Of a DNA stretch of 64,000 nt, positions 1-8,081 are shown one piece after another. This stretch comes from Mycolicibacterium senegalense. Lineage in GTDB: Bacteria; Actinomycetota; Actinomycetes; Mycobacteriales; Mycobacteriaceae. The notes below the pieces were generated by a model. That model saw only the letters and a list, made by a program, of their open reading frames with translations. It made no database searches and had not been told where the DNA came from. The DNA lies in the NCBI RefSeq assembly GCF_019645875.1, contig NZ_CP081000.1, positions 4,650,001 through 4,714,000 on the forward strand, read 5' to 3'. Position numbers and translations under genes: made by a program. The number at the start of each line of letters is the position of its first letter. The first letter of the stretch is position 1.

Positions 1-1
1 G

Positions 2-154
2 TTGTGCGGGGTGCTCGGCGAATGGGACGGCGACGAGGCCCTCGAAACCGGGTCTGCGGACGACAGCTCGTTGCTGAGCCGGTTGGGCGGCGTGAGCAGG
101 CTGTGGCATCGCTCTACCGGGGTCCCCGCTCCCGTTGTGGTGACCGCGGGCTAG
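2..154 (+). CDS. C-terminal fragment of an upstream protein (partial)
   Basis: An open frame enters from the left edge and stops at TAG 152-154, giving about 50 residues with normal mycobacterial composition (ending in VVVTAG). The frame has the high third-position GC of the neighbours. In M. tuberculosis the gene upstream of fadA3 on the same strand is Rv1075c, an exported SGNH/GDSL-type protein, so by synteny this may be its C-terminus. The fragment is too short to recognise by itself. Only 44 bases separate its stop from the fadA3 start, so the two may be co-transcribed. Confidence 0.45.
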   Translation: MCGVLGEWDGDEALETGSADDSSLLSRLGGVSRLWHRSTGVPAPVVVTAG

Positions 155-198
155 TTTCAACTGAGTTTTCTAAGCCATTCGATCTCCCAGGAGCCGTC

Positions 199-1416
199 AT
201 GCCTGAAGCCGTCATCGTTGCCACTGCCCGTTCGCCGATCGGCCGCGCCGGCAAGGGTTCCCTCGTCACCATGCGCCCCGACGATCTCGCCGCGCAGATG
301 GTCAAGGCCGTCCTGGACAAGGTGCCTGCGCTGGATCCGCGCGAGATCGACGACCTGATCATGGGCTGTGGCCAGCCGGGCGGAAAGTCCGGCTTCAACA
401 TCGGCCGCACCGTCGCAGTCCAGTTGGGCTACGACTTCCTGCCCGGCACCACCGTCAACCGCTACTGCTCGTCTTCGCTGCAGAGCACCCGCATGGCCTT
501 CCACGCCATCAAGGCCGGCGAGGGCCACGCGTTCATCTCCGCCGGCGTGGAGACCGTGTCGCAGTTCGCCAGCGGCAACGCCGACGGCTGGCCGGACACC
601 AAGAACCCGCTGTACGCCGATGCCATGGCCCGCAGCGAGCAGGCCGCCACCGGCGCCGAGGAATGGCACGACCCGCGCGAGGACGGCCTGCTGCCCGACG
701 TCTACCTCGCCATGGGCCAGACCGCCGAGAACGTCGCGCTGCACACCGGTGTCAGCCGCGAGGACCAGGACCACTGGGCGGTGCGTTCGCAAAACCGCGC
801 CGAGGAGGCCATCAACAACGGCTTCTTCGCCCGTGAGATCACCCCGGTGACGCTGGCCGACGGCACCGTCGTCTCCACCGATGACGGCCCCCGCGCCGGC
901 ACCACCTACGAGAAGATCAGCCAGCTCAAGCCGGTCTTCCGTCCCAACGGCACCGTGACCGCCGGCAACGCCTGCCCGCTGAACGACGGCGCAGCCGCAC
1001 TGGTCGTGATGAGCGATGTGCGGGCCAAGGAGCTGGGCCTGACCCCGCTGGCCCGCGTGGTGTCCACCGGCGTGTCCGGCCTGTCGCCCGAGATCATGGG
1101 CCTGGGCCCGATCGAGGCCGTCAAGAAGGCTCTGGCCAACGCCAAGATGACGATTGACGACATCGATCTCTACGAGATCAACGAGGCGTTCGCGGTGCAG
1201 GTGCTCGGCTCGGCCCGCGCGCTCGGCATGGACGAGGACAAGCTGAACGTTTCCGGTGGTGCCATCGCCCTGGGTCACCCGTTCGGCATGACCGGCGCCC
1301 GCATCACCGCCACGCTGCTGAACAACCTGCAGACCCATGACAAGACCTTCGGCATCGAGACCATGTGTGTCGGTGGCGGCCAGGGTATGGCGATGGTTGT
1401 GGAGCGCCTCTCGTAG
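199..1416 (+). CDS. fadA3: Acetyl-CoA acetyltransferase / beta-ketothiolase, FadA3-like
   Basis: Thiolase of 405 residues that cleaves 3-ketoacyl-CoA with CoA or condenses acyl-CoA units. Seen: the nucleophilic cysteine in NRYCSSSLQ (Cys90), the NEAFA motif, the GHP histidine motif and the C-terminal active-site loop CVGGGQG. The start is ATG 199, preceded by CCAGGAG; the open frame continues upstream but that part has no thiolase character and overlaps the preceding gene. It matches what I know of M. tuberculosis Rv1074c, and the later neighbours echA9 and echA8 fit that locus. Likely role: the thiolytic step of fatty-acid or branched-chain acyl-CoA breakdown in the cytoplasm. The exact substrate cannot be read from sequence. 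Confidence 0.9.
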   Translation: MPEAVIVATARSPIGRAGKGSLVTMRPDDLAAQMVKAVLDKVPALDPREIDDLIMGCGQPGGKSGFNIGRTVAVQLGYDFLPGTTVNRYCSSSLQSTRMAFHAIKAGEGHAFISAGVETVSQFASGNADGWPDTKNPLYADAMARSEQAATGAEEWHDPREDGLLPDVYLAMGQTAENVALHTGVSREDQDHWAVRSQNRAEEAINNGFFAREITPVTLADGTVVSTDDGPRAGTTYEKISQLKPVFRPNGTVTAGNACPLNDGAAALVVMSDVRAKELGLTPLARVVSTGVSGLSPEIMGLGPIEAVKKALANAKMTIDDIDLYEINEAFAVQVLGSARALGMDEDKLNVSGGAIALGHPFGMTGARITATLLNNLQTHDKTFGIETMCVGGGQGMAMVVERLS

Positions 1417-1430
1417 TTTTTGCGCCCGGC

Positions 1431-1476
1431 GTGCACTCAGATCGCGATTTCAGGCGATTTCGCGATCTGAGTGCAC
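1431..1476. repeat. 46-bp palindromic repeat, copy 1
   Basis: Perfect 17-bp inverted arms, GTGCACTCAGATCGCGA (1431-1447) and its reverse complement (1460-1476), around a 12-base loop. The element overlaps the 3' end of the DUF559 gene, and its sequence encodes that protein's last residues (VHSDREIA) and stop codon. A second, slightly diverged copy of the same length and layout lies just upstream of that gene (2413-2458). It may also act as a hairpin terminator between the convergent fadA3 and DUF559 genes. Confidence 0.85.
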
Positions 1477-2319
1477 CGTCGCGGCCCATACCCGGGCCAC
1501 CCGTGCCAGGACATCGTCGGCCGAATGCCGTTTGGCGACTCTGACCCGAGTCCACCCGAGCTCATCGAGATGCTCTGAGCGAATGATGTCGTTGGCGAAC
1601 TGCACGGGGTCTTTCCGATGATGGTCGCCGTCGTATTCCACGGCCAGTTTGTGGTCCTCCCACCCCATGTCCAGGTAGTACTGCCGACGCCCGTCGGCGC
1701 TCGTCACCGGAATCTGGGTGGTCGGCCTTGGATACCCTGCGCGAATCAGCAACAACCGCAACCAGGTTTCCTTCGGCGACTGGGCACCGGAGTCGTAGAG
1801 GCCCAATGCCGTGATGAGTTGACGCATGCCGCGAGCGCCCCGGTGCCTTGACGCGAAGGCCGCGGCGTCATCGGCACGGAGGCGTGTGGCGTTGCCGAGT
1901 GCGTCCAGCCGCGCGACCGCTTCGTCGAGTGGGCCACGCCGGCCGAGGTCGAATGCCGTTCGCAGCAACGAGGTGAAAGGCAGCCCCCGCCATACGATCA
2001 CGTCATCGTCGTCGACCGTTCCTTTCAACGTGACGATGCCGCGTGGTGGCCGACGGTTGGACCAGATCAATTCGACGGGGTGCGCGTCATCGACATATTG
2101 CGCACCGTGCAGCGCGGATGCGGAAAGTCCCGCGATCACGCCCTGGCGATGCGACCACAACCAGGCCGCCGTCGCCCGCTCGTGCATCGTCATCTCTCGG
2201 CCACGGTCGGTGTACACGTCGGGGAACACCGCCACGAAAGGTCCACGGGGATTTCGCAACTCATGCTTGCGCACCGTCCCTGCCGCGACGGCCTCACTAC
2301 CGAGGAACGGGGTGTGCAT
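1450..2319 (-). CDS. DUF559 / Vsr-fold endonuclease domain protein
   Basis: Protein of 289 residues. The N-terminal half resembles the AbiEi-like winged-helix and linker region often annotated in actinobacterial members (around residues 20-130). The C-terminal part carries a Vsr-like nuclease core with YYLDMGW, an acidic KLAVEYDGDHH stretch and a downstream EHLDELGW motif, as in DUF559 proteins. Start ATG 2319 has GGTGAGG just upstream. The gene lies between two copies of a 46-bp palindrome, one of which supplies its final codons and stop. Function is unproven: the family is linked by others to toxin-antitoxin or mobile repeats, but no partner gene is visible here. It sits where M. tuberculosis has the unrelated Rv1073, so it is probably an insertion. 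Confidence 0.75.
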   Translation of the reverse strand: MHTPFLGSEAVAAGTVRKHELRNPRGPFVAVFPDVYTDRGREMTMHERATAAWLWSHRQGVIAGLSASALHGAQYVDDAHPVELIWSNRRPPRGIVTLKGTVDDDDVIVWRGLPFTSLLRTAFDLGRRGPLDEAVARLDALGNATRLRADDAAAFASRHRGARGMRQLITALGLYDSGAQSPKETWLRLLLIRAGYPRPTTQIPVTSADGRRQYYLDMGWEDHKLAVEYDGDHHRKDPVQFANDIIRSEHLDELGWTRVRVAKRHSADDVLARVARVWAATVHSDREIA

Positions 2320-2412
2320 GCCTCACCCTTGCCCACCGAAACCCACTGTGGGTCGACCGGTTGACCAATTGGGGATGAAACGCGCGCTGTGGACAACCCT
2401 TCGCCGTCGAGC

Positions 2413-2458
2413 GTGCATTCAGATCGCGTTTTCGCGCGATTTCACGATCTGAGTGCAC
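2413..2458. repeat. 46-bp palindromic repeat, copy 2
   Basis: Same layout as copy 1: left arm GTGCATTCAGATCGCG (2413-2428) and right arm CACGATCTGAGTGCAC (2443-2458), differing by two wobble-type mismatches. It lies between the 5' end of the DUF559 gene and the terminator of the Bax-inhibitor-like gene, in the same orientation as copy 1. Together the two copies bracket the nuclease gene. Confidence 0.8.
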
Positions 2459-2469
2459 AGTCGACGCAA

Positions 2470-2504
2470 AAGAAAAAGGCGCCCGCAATCACAGACGCCT
2501 TTCT
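2470..2504 (-). terminator. Rho-independent terminator of the BI-1 gene
   Basis: Read on the minus strand, GAAAGGCG and CGCCTTTTTC form a 7-8 bp stem followed by a T-rich tail (TTTTTCTTTTG). It begins about 14 bases after the stop of the gene at 2518-3354. Confidence 0.75.
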
Positions 2505-2517
2505 CGGGGCAGGGTTG

Positions 2518-3354
2518 CTAGTCGTTGTTGAAGTACGACAGCAACCGCAGGATCTCGATGTACAGCCAGACCAGGGTGACGGTCAGGCCCAGGGCGATGC
2601 CCCATGCGGCCTTCTCCGGCGCACCGGCGCGGATCATCTGGTCGGCGGCGTCGAAGTCGATCAGGAAGCTGAACGCGGCCAGGGCGATGCACAGCAGCGA
2701 GAAGCCGATGGCCAGCGGGCCACCATCGGTCAGCGGGGCATTGCCGGTGAAGATCGCGAACAGGATGTTCACGATGGCCAGCGCGACGACACCGAAGATG
2801 CCGGCGACGATCATGCGGGTCAGCTTGGGCGTCACGCGGATGGCGCCGGTCTTGTACACCACGAGCATGCCGAAGAAGACACCGAACGTGGCCACCACGG
2901 CCTGGAAGATCATCGCCGGTCCGCCGGTGGAGACGAGGTTGGCGAACAGGAACGATGCCGAGCCGACGAACAGGCCCTCGAACGCCGCATAGGACAGCAC
3001 GATGGCCGGGTTGTCCTGCTTACGGCCGAAGGTGGCGATCAGGACGAGCACCAGACCACCGATGGAGCCGATGAAGAACGTCGGCATCATCAGCGCGGTG
3101 TTGGCCGAGACCAGGAAGTACGAGACGATGCCGACCAACGACACGATGGCCAGCGAGACGCCCGTCTTGGTGACGACGTCGTCGATGGTCAGCGGCCGGG
3201 AAACGCCGGTCTGCGGCTGCTGGAGGTACTCCGGCGCGTAGGGCTGCGCATGCACCTGCTGTGCACCGAAGCCGGCGGCTCCGGTACCGAATTGTGCGTA
3301 TCCGCCCTGCGTCTTGGGCAGGCTGCGGAATACCGGGTTGCTGGTTTCGCGCAC
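2518..3354 (-). CDS. Bax inhibitor-1 / YccA family integral membrane protein
   Basis: Protein of 278 residues with a soluble N-terminal ~60 residues rich in Gly, Gln and Pro, then about seven hydrophobic segments (first near VSLAIVSLVGIVSYFLV, last near WGIALGLTVTLVWLYIEIL). The pattern and the late acidic motif SFLIDFDAADQMI match the BI-1/YccA (TMBIM) family, whose bacterial members include calcium-leak channels. Start is GTG 3354, preceded by AGGAGAGG. In M. tuberculosis the equivalent is Rv1072, also next to echA9. Its role in mycobacteria is not established. The gene is divergent from echA9, with about 170 bases between them for both promoters. Confidence 0.85.
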   Translation of the reverse strand: MRETSNPVFRSLPKTQGGYAQFGTGAAGFGAQQVHAQPYAPEYLQQPQTGVSRPLTIDDVVTKTGVSLAIVSLVGIVSYFLVSANTALMMPTFFIGSIGGLVLVLIATFGRKQDNPAIVLSYAAFEGLFVGSASFLFANLVSTGGPAMIFQAVVATFGVFFGMLVVYKTGAIRVTPKLTRMIVAGIFGVVALAIVNILFAIFTGNAPLTDGGPLAIGFSLLCIALAAFSFLIDFDAADQMIRAGAPEKAAWGIALGLTVTLVWLYIEILRLLSYFNND

Positions 3355-3528
3355 CGTCGGGTTCCTCTCCTATGAGATGTTCGGTAACGAACTACTGGCT
3401 CAACGATCGATGTTCCGGGCAGGTTCCCGTGGAGGCGAAGTAACTCCCAGGAAACTGACAGGTTCGATCTTGAGGCAAACCCTACCCGTAGCGCACGCTC
3501 CCTGGGGGCCCGAACTAGATTGCAAGTC

Positions 3529-4578
3529 GTGACAGAAAACGAGGACGTCCTAGTAAGTGTCCGCAACGGCGTCGGAATCCTCACGCTGAACCGGCCCAAG
3601 GCGATCAATTCGCTCAACGAGGCGATGGTCGCGGGCATCTCCGAGGCGCTTCACGCTTGGGAGAACGACGCCTCCGTCCACACCGTGCTCCTGACCGGTT
3701 CTGGCGAACGCGGCCTGTGCGCAGGCGGTGACGTCGTGGCGCTCTATCACAGCGCCCGTGCGGGCGGTGCCGACGCGCGCCGGTTCTGGTACGACGAGTA
3801 CCTGCTCAACGCCTATATCGGCAGCTACCCGAAGCCGTATGTGGCGTTGATGGACGGCATCGTGATGGGCGGCGGCGTCGGCGTCGCGGCCCACGGCAAC
3901 ATCCGCATCGCCACCGACACGACCAAGATGGCCATGCCCGAGGTCGGTATCGGCTTCATTCCCGACGTCGGCGGCACCTATCTGCTGTCGCGTGCCCCGG
4001 GAGCGCTCGGCCTGCATGCCGCGCTCACCGGTGCGCCGTTCTCGGGAGCCGACGCGATCGCGATGGGCTTCGCCGATCACTACGTGCCGCACGACAAGTT
4101 GGCCGACTTCACGGAGTCCGTCATCGTCGCCGGTGTCCAGAACGCCTTGGCGACCTACGCCGTCGAGCCGCCTGCCAGCCCGCTGCTGGAGCAGCGCGCC
4201 TGGATCGACGAGTGCTACTCCGGCGACACCGTGGCCGACATCCTCGCCGCGCTCGCCGGCCACGACGCCGCCGCCGCCCAAGATGCCGCGAAGCTCATCG
4301 CCACCCGCTCCCCCATCGCCCTGTCGGTGACGTTGGAAGCGGTGCGCCGGGCAGCCAAGCTGGAGACACTGGAAGACGTGCTGCGCCAGGAATACCGGAC
4401 CTCGTGCACGTCGGTGAAATCCCACGATTTCGTCGAGGGCATCCGGGCCCAGCTCGTCGACAAGGACCGCAACCCACAGTGGTCGCCCACCTCGATCGAA
4501 GCGGTCACCGCCGCCGACATCGAGGCCTACTTCGTTCCGGCAGACCCCGACCTGACCTTCCAGGAGGACAACAAATGA
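3529..4578 (+). CDS. echA9: 3-hydroxyisobutyryl-CoA hydrolase-type crotonase, EchA9
   Basis: Crotonase-fold protein of 349 residues from GTG 3529 (TTG 3520 is also in frame). Seen: oxyanion-hole regions GLCAGGD and MGGGVG, and the hydrolase-type catalytic pair in MPEVGIGFIPDVGG (Glu138, Asp146). The long C-terminal extension (~350 residues instead of ~260) and the EYRTSCTSVKSHDFVEGIRAQLVDKD stretch, here cited in part, are typical of 3-hydroxyisobutyryl-CoA hydrolases of valine breakdown rather than of hydratases. It overlaps echA8 by 4 bases (ATGA), so the two are translationally coupled. M. tuberculosis Rv1071c has the same arrangement. Confidence 0.9.
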   Translation: MTENEDVLVSVRNGVGILTLNRPKAINSLNEAMVAGISEALHAWENDASVHTVLLTGSGERGLCAGGDVVALYHSARAGGADARRFWYDEYLLNAYIGSYPKPYVALMDGIVMGGGVGVAAHGNIRIATDTTKMAMPEVGIGFIPDVGGTYLLSRAPGALGLHAALTGAPFSGADAIAMGFADHYVPHDKLADFTESVIVAGVQNALATYAVEPPASPLLEQRAWIDECYSGDTVADILAALAGHDAAAAQDAAKLIATRSPIALSVTLEAVRRAAKLETLEDVLRQEYRTSCTSVKSHDFVEGIRAQLVDKDRNPQWSPTSIEAVTAADIEAYFVPADPDLTFQEDNK

Positions 4579-5351
4579 GTGAGTTCGAAACGATCCTGGT
4601 GACCCGCACCGGCCGGGTCGCCACCATCACACTGAACCGGCCCAAGGCGCTCAACGCGCTCAACAGCCAGGTGATGACCGAAGTGACCACGGCCGCAGCA
4701 GAACTCGACCGTGATTCCGGCGTGGGCGCCATCATCGTCACCGGTAACGAGAAGGCGTTCGCGGCCGGTGCCGACATCAAGGAGATGGCCGAGCTCTCCT
4801 TCGCCGACGTGTACGAGGCCGACTTCTTCGAGCTGTGGTCGAAGTTCGCGGCCACCCGCACCCCGACCATCGCCGCGGTCGCCGGATATGCCCTGGGCGG
4901 CGGCTGCGAGCTCGCGATGATGTGCGACATCCTGATCGCCGCGGATTCGGCGAAGTTCGGTCAGCCCGAGATCAAGCTGGGCGTGCTGCCCGGCATGGGT
5001 GGCAGCCAGCGGCTGACGCGGGCGATCGGCAAGGCCAAGGCGATGGACCTGATCCTGACCGGTCGGACCATCGATGCGGTCGAGGCCGAGCGCGCCGGCC
5101 TGGTTTCCCGCTTGGTGCCTGCGGATTCGCTGATCGACGAGGCCCTGGCAGTGGCCGAGACCATCGCCGGGATGTCGCTGTCGGCCTCGCGGATGGCCAA
5201 GGAAGCGGTCAACCGCGCTTTCGAGTCCAGCCTGGCCGAGGGACTGCTCTACGAGCGCAGGCTGTTCCACTCGGCGTTCGCCACGGCCGACCAGAAGGAA
5301 GGCATGGCGGCGTTCTCGGAGAAGCGCGCCGCCAACTTCACCCATCGCTAA
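4575..5351 (+). CDS. echA8: Enoyl-CoA hydratase EchA8
   Basis: Crotonase of 258 residues that adds water across the 2-enoyl-CoA double bond in beta-oxidation. Both catalytic glutamates are visible: Glu112 in ALGGGCEL and Glu132 in FGQPEIKLG, together with the oxyanion motif AAGADI. Start ATG 4575 overlaps the echA9 stop and follows CAGGAGGA. It is highly similar to what I know of M. tuberculosis Rv1070c. Expected to be a cytoplasmic hexamer acting with FadA- and FadB-type enzymes. Confidence 0.93.
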   Translation: MSEFETILVTRTGRVATITLNRPKALNALNSQVMTEVTTAAAELDRDSGVGAIIVTGNEKAFAAGADIKEMAELSFADVYEADFFELWSKFAATRTPTIAAVAGYALGGGCELAMMCDILIAADSAKFGQPEIKLGVLPGMGGSQRLTRAIGKAKAMDLILTGRTIDAVEAERAGLVSRLVPADSLIDEALAVAETIAGMSLSASRMAKEAVNRAFESSLAEGLLYERRLFHSAFATADQKEGMAAFSEKRAANFTHR

Positions 5352-5360
5352 AGTCGACGG

Positions 5361-7058
5361 GTGACCGACGCCGCCATAGCCGACGAAACCGCACCACCGC
5401 CGGTCGCCCCGGCGGCCAGACCCGACTGGTGGGTCCGGCACTACACGTTCTTCGGGACTGCGGTGGGCCTGGTGTTCATCTGGTTCTCGCTGACCCCGTC
5501 GCTGCTACCACGCGGCCCGTTGTTCCAGGGGCTGGTCAGCGGCGGGGCCGGCGCGATCGGTTATGGGATCGGCGTTTTCGGGGTGTGGCTGGTGCGCTAC
5601 ATGCGTTCCGCTCAGACCAGCCCGAAGGCCCCGAAGTGGGCCTGGGTGACGCTGGTCGTCGTCGGGATCATCGGCCAGGTCCTGATGATCATCTACTTCC
5701 ATGTCTGGCAGGACGAGGTCCGCGACTTCATGGGCGTGCCGCGGCTGACGTTCTGGGATCACCCGCTGACCGCGGTGCTGTCCATCGTGGTGCTGTTCGT
5801 GTTCGTCGAGATCGGGCAGTTGGTGGGCAAGCTGGTCCGGTTCCTGGTGCGCCAGCTCAATCGGTTTGCGCCGCCGCGGGTTTCGGCGGTTGTCGTGGTG
5901 ATCCTGCTGTTGGCATTGACCATCGCACTGCTCAACGGCGTGGTGGCCCGGGTCGCGATGGACAAGATCAACCGCACGTTCTCCGCGGTCAACGACGAGA
6001 CCAGCCCTGACTTCGCCGCTCCCACCTCCCGGTTGCGATCGGGGGGCCCGGAGTCTTTGGACAGCTGGGAGTCCCTGGGGCATCAGGGCCGGGTGTTCGT
6101 GTCGGCCGGCCCTACCGTGCAACAACTTTCACAGTTCAACGGCAAGCCGGCGGTCGAGCCGATCCGCGCCTATGCGGGCCTGCATTCGGCTGACGGCATC
6201 AAGGCCACTGCGGCCGTGGCCGCCAGGGAGCTGGAGCGCACCGGCGGCCTGGACCGGGCCGTGGTCGCGGTGGCCACCACCACCGGGACCGGGTGGATCA
6301 ACGAGGCGGAGGCCTCGGCGCTGGAGTACATGTACAACGGCAACACCGCGATCGTGAGCATGCAGTACTCGTTCCTGCCGAGCTGGCTGTCGTTCCTGGT
6401 GGACAAGGAGAACGCGCGTCAGGCCGGGCAGGCCTTGTTCGAGGCCGTCGACGCGCTGGTGAAGCAACGGCCGGAGGGCAAGCGGCCCAAGCTGGTGGTT
6501 TTCGGTGAGAGCCTGGGATCGTTCGGCGGCGAGGCCCCGTTCCTGGCGCTCAACAACCTCGTCGCCCGCACCGACGGCGCGTTGTTCTCCGGGCCGACGT
6601 TCCAGAACACCATCTGGACGACGCTCACCCGGGAGCGCGACGCCGGTTCGCCGGAGTGGCTGCCGATCTACGACAAGGGCGAGAACGTGCGGTTCGCCGC
6701 CGAGGCCCGCAACTTGGAGCGGCCCGCCGATCCATGGGGCCATCCGCGCGCGGTGTACCTACAGCACGCCTCCGATCCGATCGCCTGGTGGAACACGGAT
6801 CTGCTGTTCGCCGAACCTGATTGGCTCAAAGAGCCGCGTGGCTACGACGTATCCGGGCGGATGCAGTGGATCCCGATCGTGACGTTCCTGCAGGTGTCGG
6901 CGGACATGGCGGTGGCGGTCGACGTGCCCGACGGGCACGGCCATGTCTACGTCAAGGACGTCGCCGATGCCTGGGCGGCGGTGATGCAGCCGCCGGGCTG
7001 GACGCCGGAGAAGACCGAGAAGCTGCGGCCGCTGCTGAGTAGCAACGAGAACGCCTGA
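5361..7058 (+). CDS. Membrane-anchored alpha/beta-hydrolase, Rv1069c family
   Basis: Protein of 565 residues from GTG 5361, nine bases after echA8. The N-terminal ~200 residues contain four to five hydrophobic segments (starting near HYTFFGTAVGLVFIWFSL). The C-terminal domain is a predicted hydrolase with nucleophile motif FGESLGSFGG. This two-part build fits the actinobacterial family typified by Rv1069c (Abhydrolase_9, formerly DUF2319). The catalytic half probably lies on one face of the plasma membrane. Substrate unknown. The short spacing suggests an operon with echA9 and echA8. Confidence 0.8.
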   Translation: MTDAAIADETAPPPVAPAARPDWWVRHYTFFGTAVGLVFIWFSLTPSLLPRGPLFQGLVSGGAGAIGYGIGVFGVWLVRYMRSAQTSPKAPKWAWVTLVVVGIIGQVLMIIYFHVWQDEVRDFMGVPRLTFWDHPLTAVLSIVVLFVFVEIGQLVGKLVRFLVRQLNRFAPPRVSAVVVVILLLALTIALLNGVVARVAMDKINRTFSAVNDETSPDFAAPTSRLRSGGPESLDSWESLGHQGRVFVSAGPTVQQLSQFNGKPAVEPIRAYAGLHSADGIKATAAVAARELERTGGLDRAVVAVATTTGTGWINEAEASALEYMYNGNTAIVSMQYSFLPSWLSFLVDKENARQAGQALFEAVDALVKQRPEGKRPKLVVFGESLGSFGGEAPFLALNNLVARTDGALFSGPTFQNTIWTTLTRERDAGSPEWLPIYDKGENVRFAAEARNLERPADPWGHPRAVYLQHASDPIAWWNTDLLFAEPDWLKEPRGYDVSGRMQWIPIVTFLQVSADMAVAVDVPDGHGHVYVKDVADAWAAVMQPPGWTPEKTEKLRPLLSSNENA

Positions 7059-7067
7059 GCGCAGGGG

Positions 7068-7436
7068 TCACACGTGGCCGGCGGCCACCAATGCGTGGTA
7101 GCCGCCGACGACGTCGGTGGACCGGTGCAGACCGAGGTCGATCAGCGAGGCGGCAGCCAGGCTCGAGGTGTAGCCCTCCGAGCACAAGATCACCCAGTAG
7201 ACGTCGTCGTCGACGGCCTGCGGGATTCGCGCGTCGCTGGTCGGATCGCAGCGCCACTCCAGCACGTTGCGCTCGATGACCAGCGCCCCGGGTACCGAGC
7301 CCTCGGCGGCACGTTGGGCGGCCGGCCGGATGTCGACCAGCACGGCGCCGTCGTCCAGGGCGGCGGGCAGGTCTGAGGCGGGCAGCCGGTGCAGCCGGGC
7401 GCGGGCCTGTTCCAGCACGGTGTCGATGCGGCTCAT
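7068..7436 (-). CDS. Rhodanese-like sulfurtransferase
   Basis: Single rhodanese domain of 122 residues. The active-site cysteine lies in ILCSEGYTSS (Cys85), and the domain-typical LVDIRPAAQR and IPGA-like (SVPGALVIER) motifs precede it. Start ATG 7436 lies two bases after the stop of the cysteine dioxygenase gene, so the two form an operon. In such pairs the dioxygenase makes cysteine sulfinate and the rhodanese handles sulfane sulfur or sulfite; this is inference from context. M. tuberculosis Rv1066 occupies the same place. Confidence 0.85.
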   Translation of the reverse strand: MSRIDTVLEQARARLHRLPASDLPAALDDGAVLVDIRPAAQRAAEGSVPGALVIERNVLEWRCDPTSDARIPQAVDDDVYWVILCSEGYTSSLAAASLIDLGLHRSTDVVGGYHALVAAGHV

Positions 7437-7438
7437 GG

Positions 7439-7963
7439 TTATCCCTCCGGCGCGTCGGTGAGTTCGGTTCGATTGCGGCGCAAGGTGTTCTGCGGCGTCA
7501 CCTCGTAGTAGGACATCGCGGTCAGCGGCGGCGAATAGGCGTGCACGCTCAGCGTCGGGCCGGTCACCGTGACCGGAGCGGGCGCATGCACAACGTCGTG
7601 TACCCAGCCGAGGGGAAACGCCGCCTGGTCGCCTGCGGTGAGCCGGCGCTGCCGCAACAGCGCACCGTCCCAACGGGTTTCACGCAAAGCTCCGGATACC
7701 ACGGTGAGGGCACCCAGGGATCCGCCGTGGTCGTGCAGTTCGGTCGACTTGTCGGGCACCCAGCTGATCAGCCAGACCTCGACCTCGTCGTCCCCGGACA
7801 ACCGGGTGTACCACCGATCGTCTTCCGGCAGCCCTCTCAGCAGCCGGTCGTAGCGGCCGGACAGCACGTCGTCGGCGGCGCGGTCGGTGGTGTGCAGCAA
7901 GTCGGGAAGGCGGAGCCGGGTGGGCGCGGAGACGGCAGGAACGGGTGCAAGCGTGGACAACAT
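7439..7963 (-). CDS. Cysteine dioxygenase family protein
   Basis: Cupin of 174 residues. The iron ligands are expected in STELHDHGGS (His77, His79) plus a third histidine in WVHDVVH (122-126); the family motif HAYSPPL follows. Bacterial cysteine dioxygenases convert L-cysteine and oxygen to cysteine sulfinate. Start ATG 7963 follows CTGGAG at good spacing. It is the first gene of an operon with the rhodanese and corresponds by position to M. tuberculosis Rv1065. Confidence 0.85.
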   Translation of the reverse strand: MLSTLAPVPAVSAPTRLRLPDLLHTTDRAADDVLSGRYDRLLRGLPEDDRWYTRLSGDDEVEVWLISWVPDKSTELHDHGGSLGALTVVSGALRETRWDGALLRQRRLTAGDQAAFPLGWVHDVVHAPAPVTVTGPTLSVHAYSPPLTAMSYYEVTPQNTLRRNRTELTDAPEG

Positions 7964-8000
7964 GAGTGAAGCTCCAGGAATGACGGCGGATCAGGGCAGA

Positions 8001-8020
8001 CGGGCGCGCTAGCGAGCCCG
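8001..8020. promoter_or_regulatory. Near-perfect palindrome upstream of the cysteine dioxygenase operon
   Basis: CGGGCGCGCTAGCGAGCCCG is self-complementary except for one pair. It lies about 40 bases upstream of the dioxygenase start and within the divergent region shared with lpqV. It could be an operator, or a hairpin in the 5' leader. No regulator gene is adjacent. Confidence 0.4.
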
Positions 8021-8081
8021 ACAACACTCCTGGAATCCGGTTCGTTCCGTCACGGCCGCCAGTGTTGCATAGATTGGCGGC

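Noticed and set aside
157..1338. Long open frame antisense to fadA3
   Set aside because: Its Gly/Val/His/Arg-rich translation is the usual shadow of a high-GC gene; the plus strand has clear thiolase motifs.
2389..3375. 328-codon plus-strand frame across the Bax-inhibitor gene
   Set aside because: Low-complexity Asp/Gln/Gly/Arg translation, antisense to a recognisable membrane protein with start, ribosome-binding site and terminator.
7680..8027. Possible cysteine-responsive leader peptide before the cysteine dioxygenase gene
   Set aside because: The frame has no early stop and runs on through the dioxygenase gene out of frame, and the AGGAG is too close to the GTG/TTG, so it does not behave like an attenuator leader.
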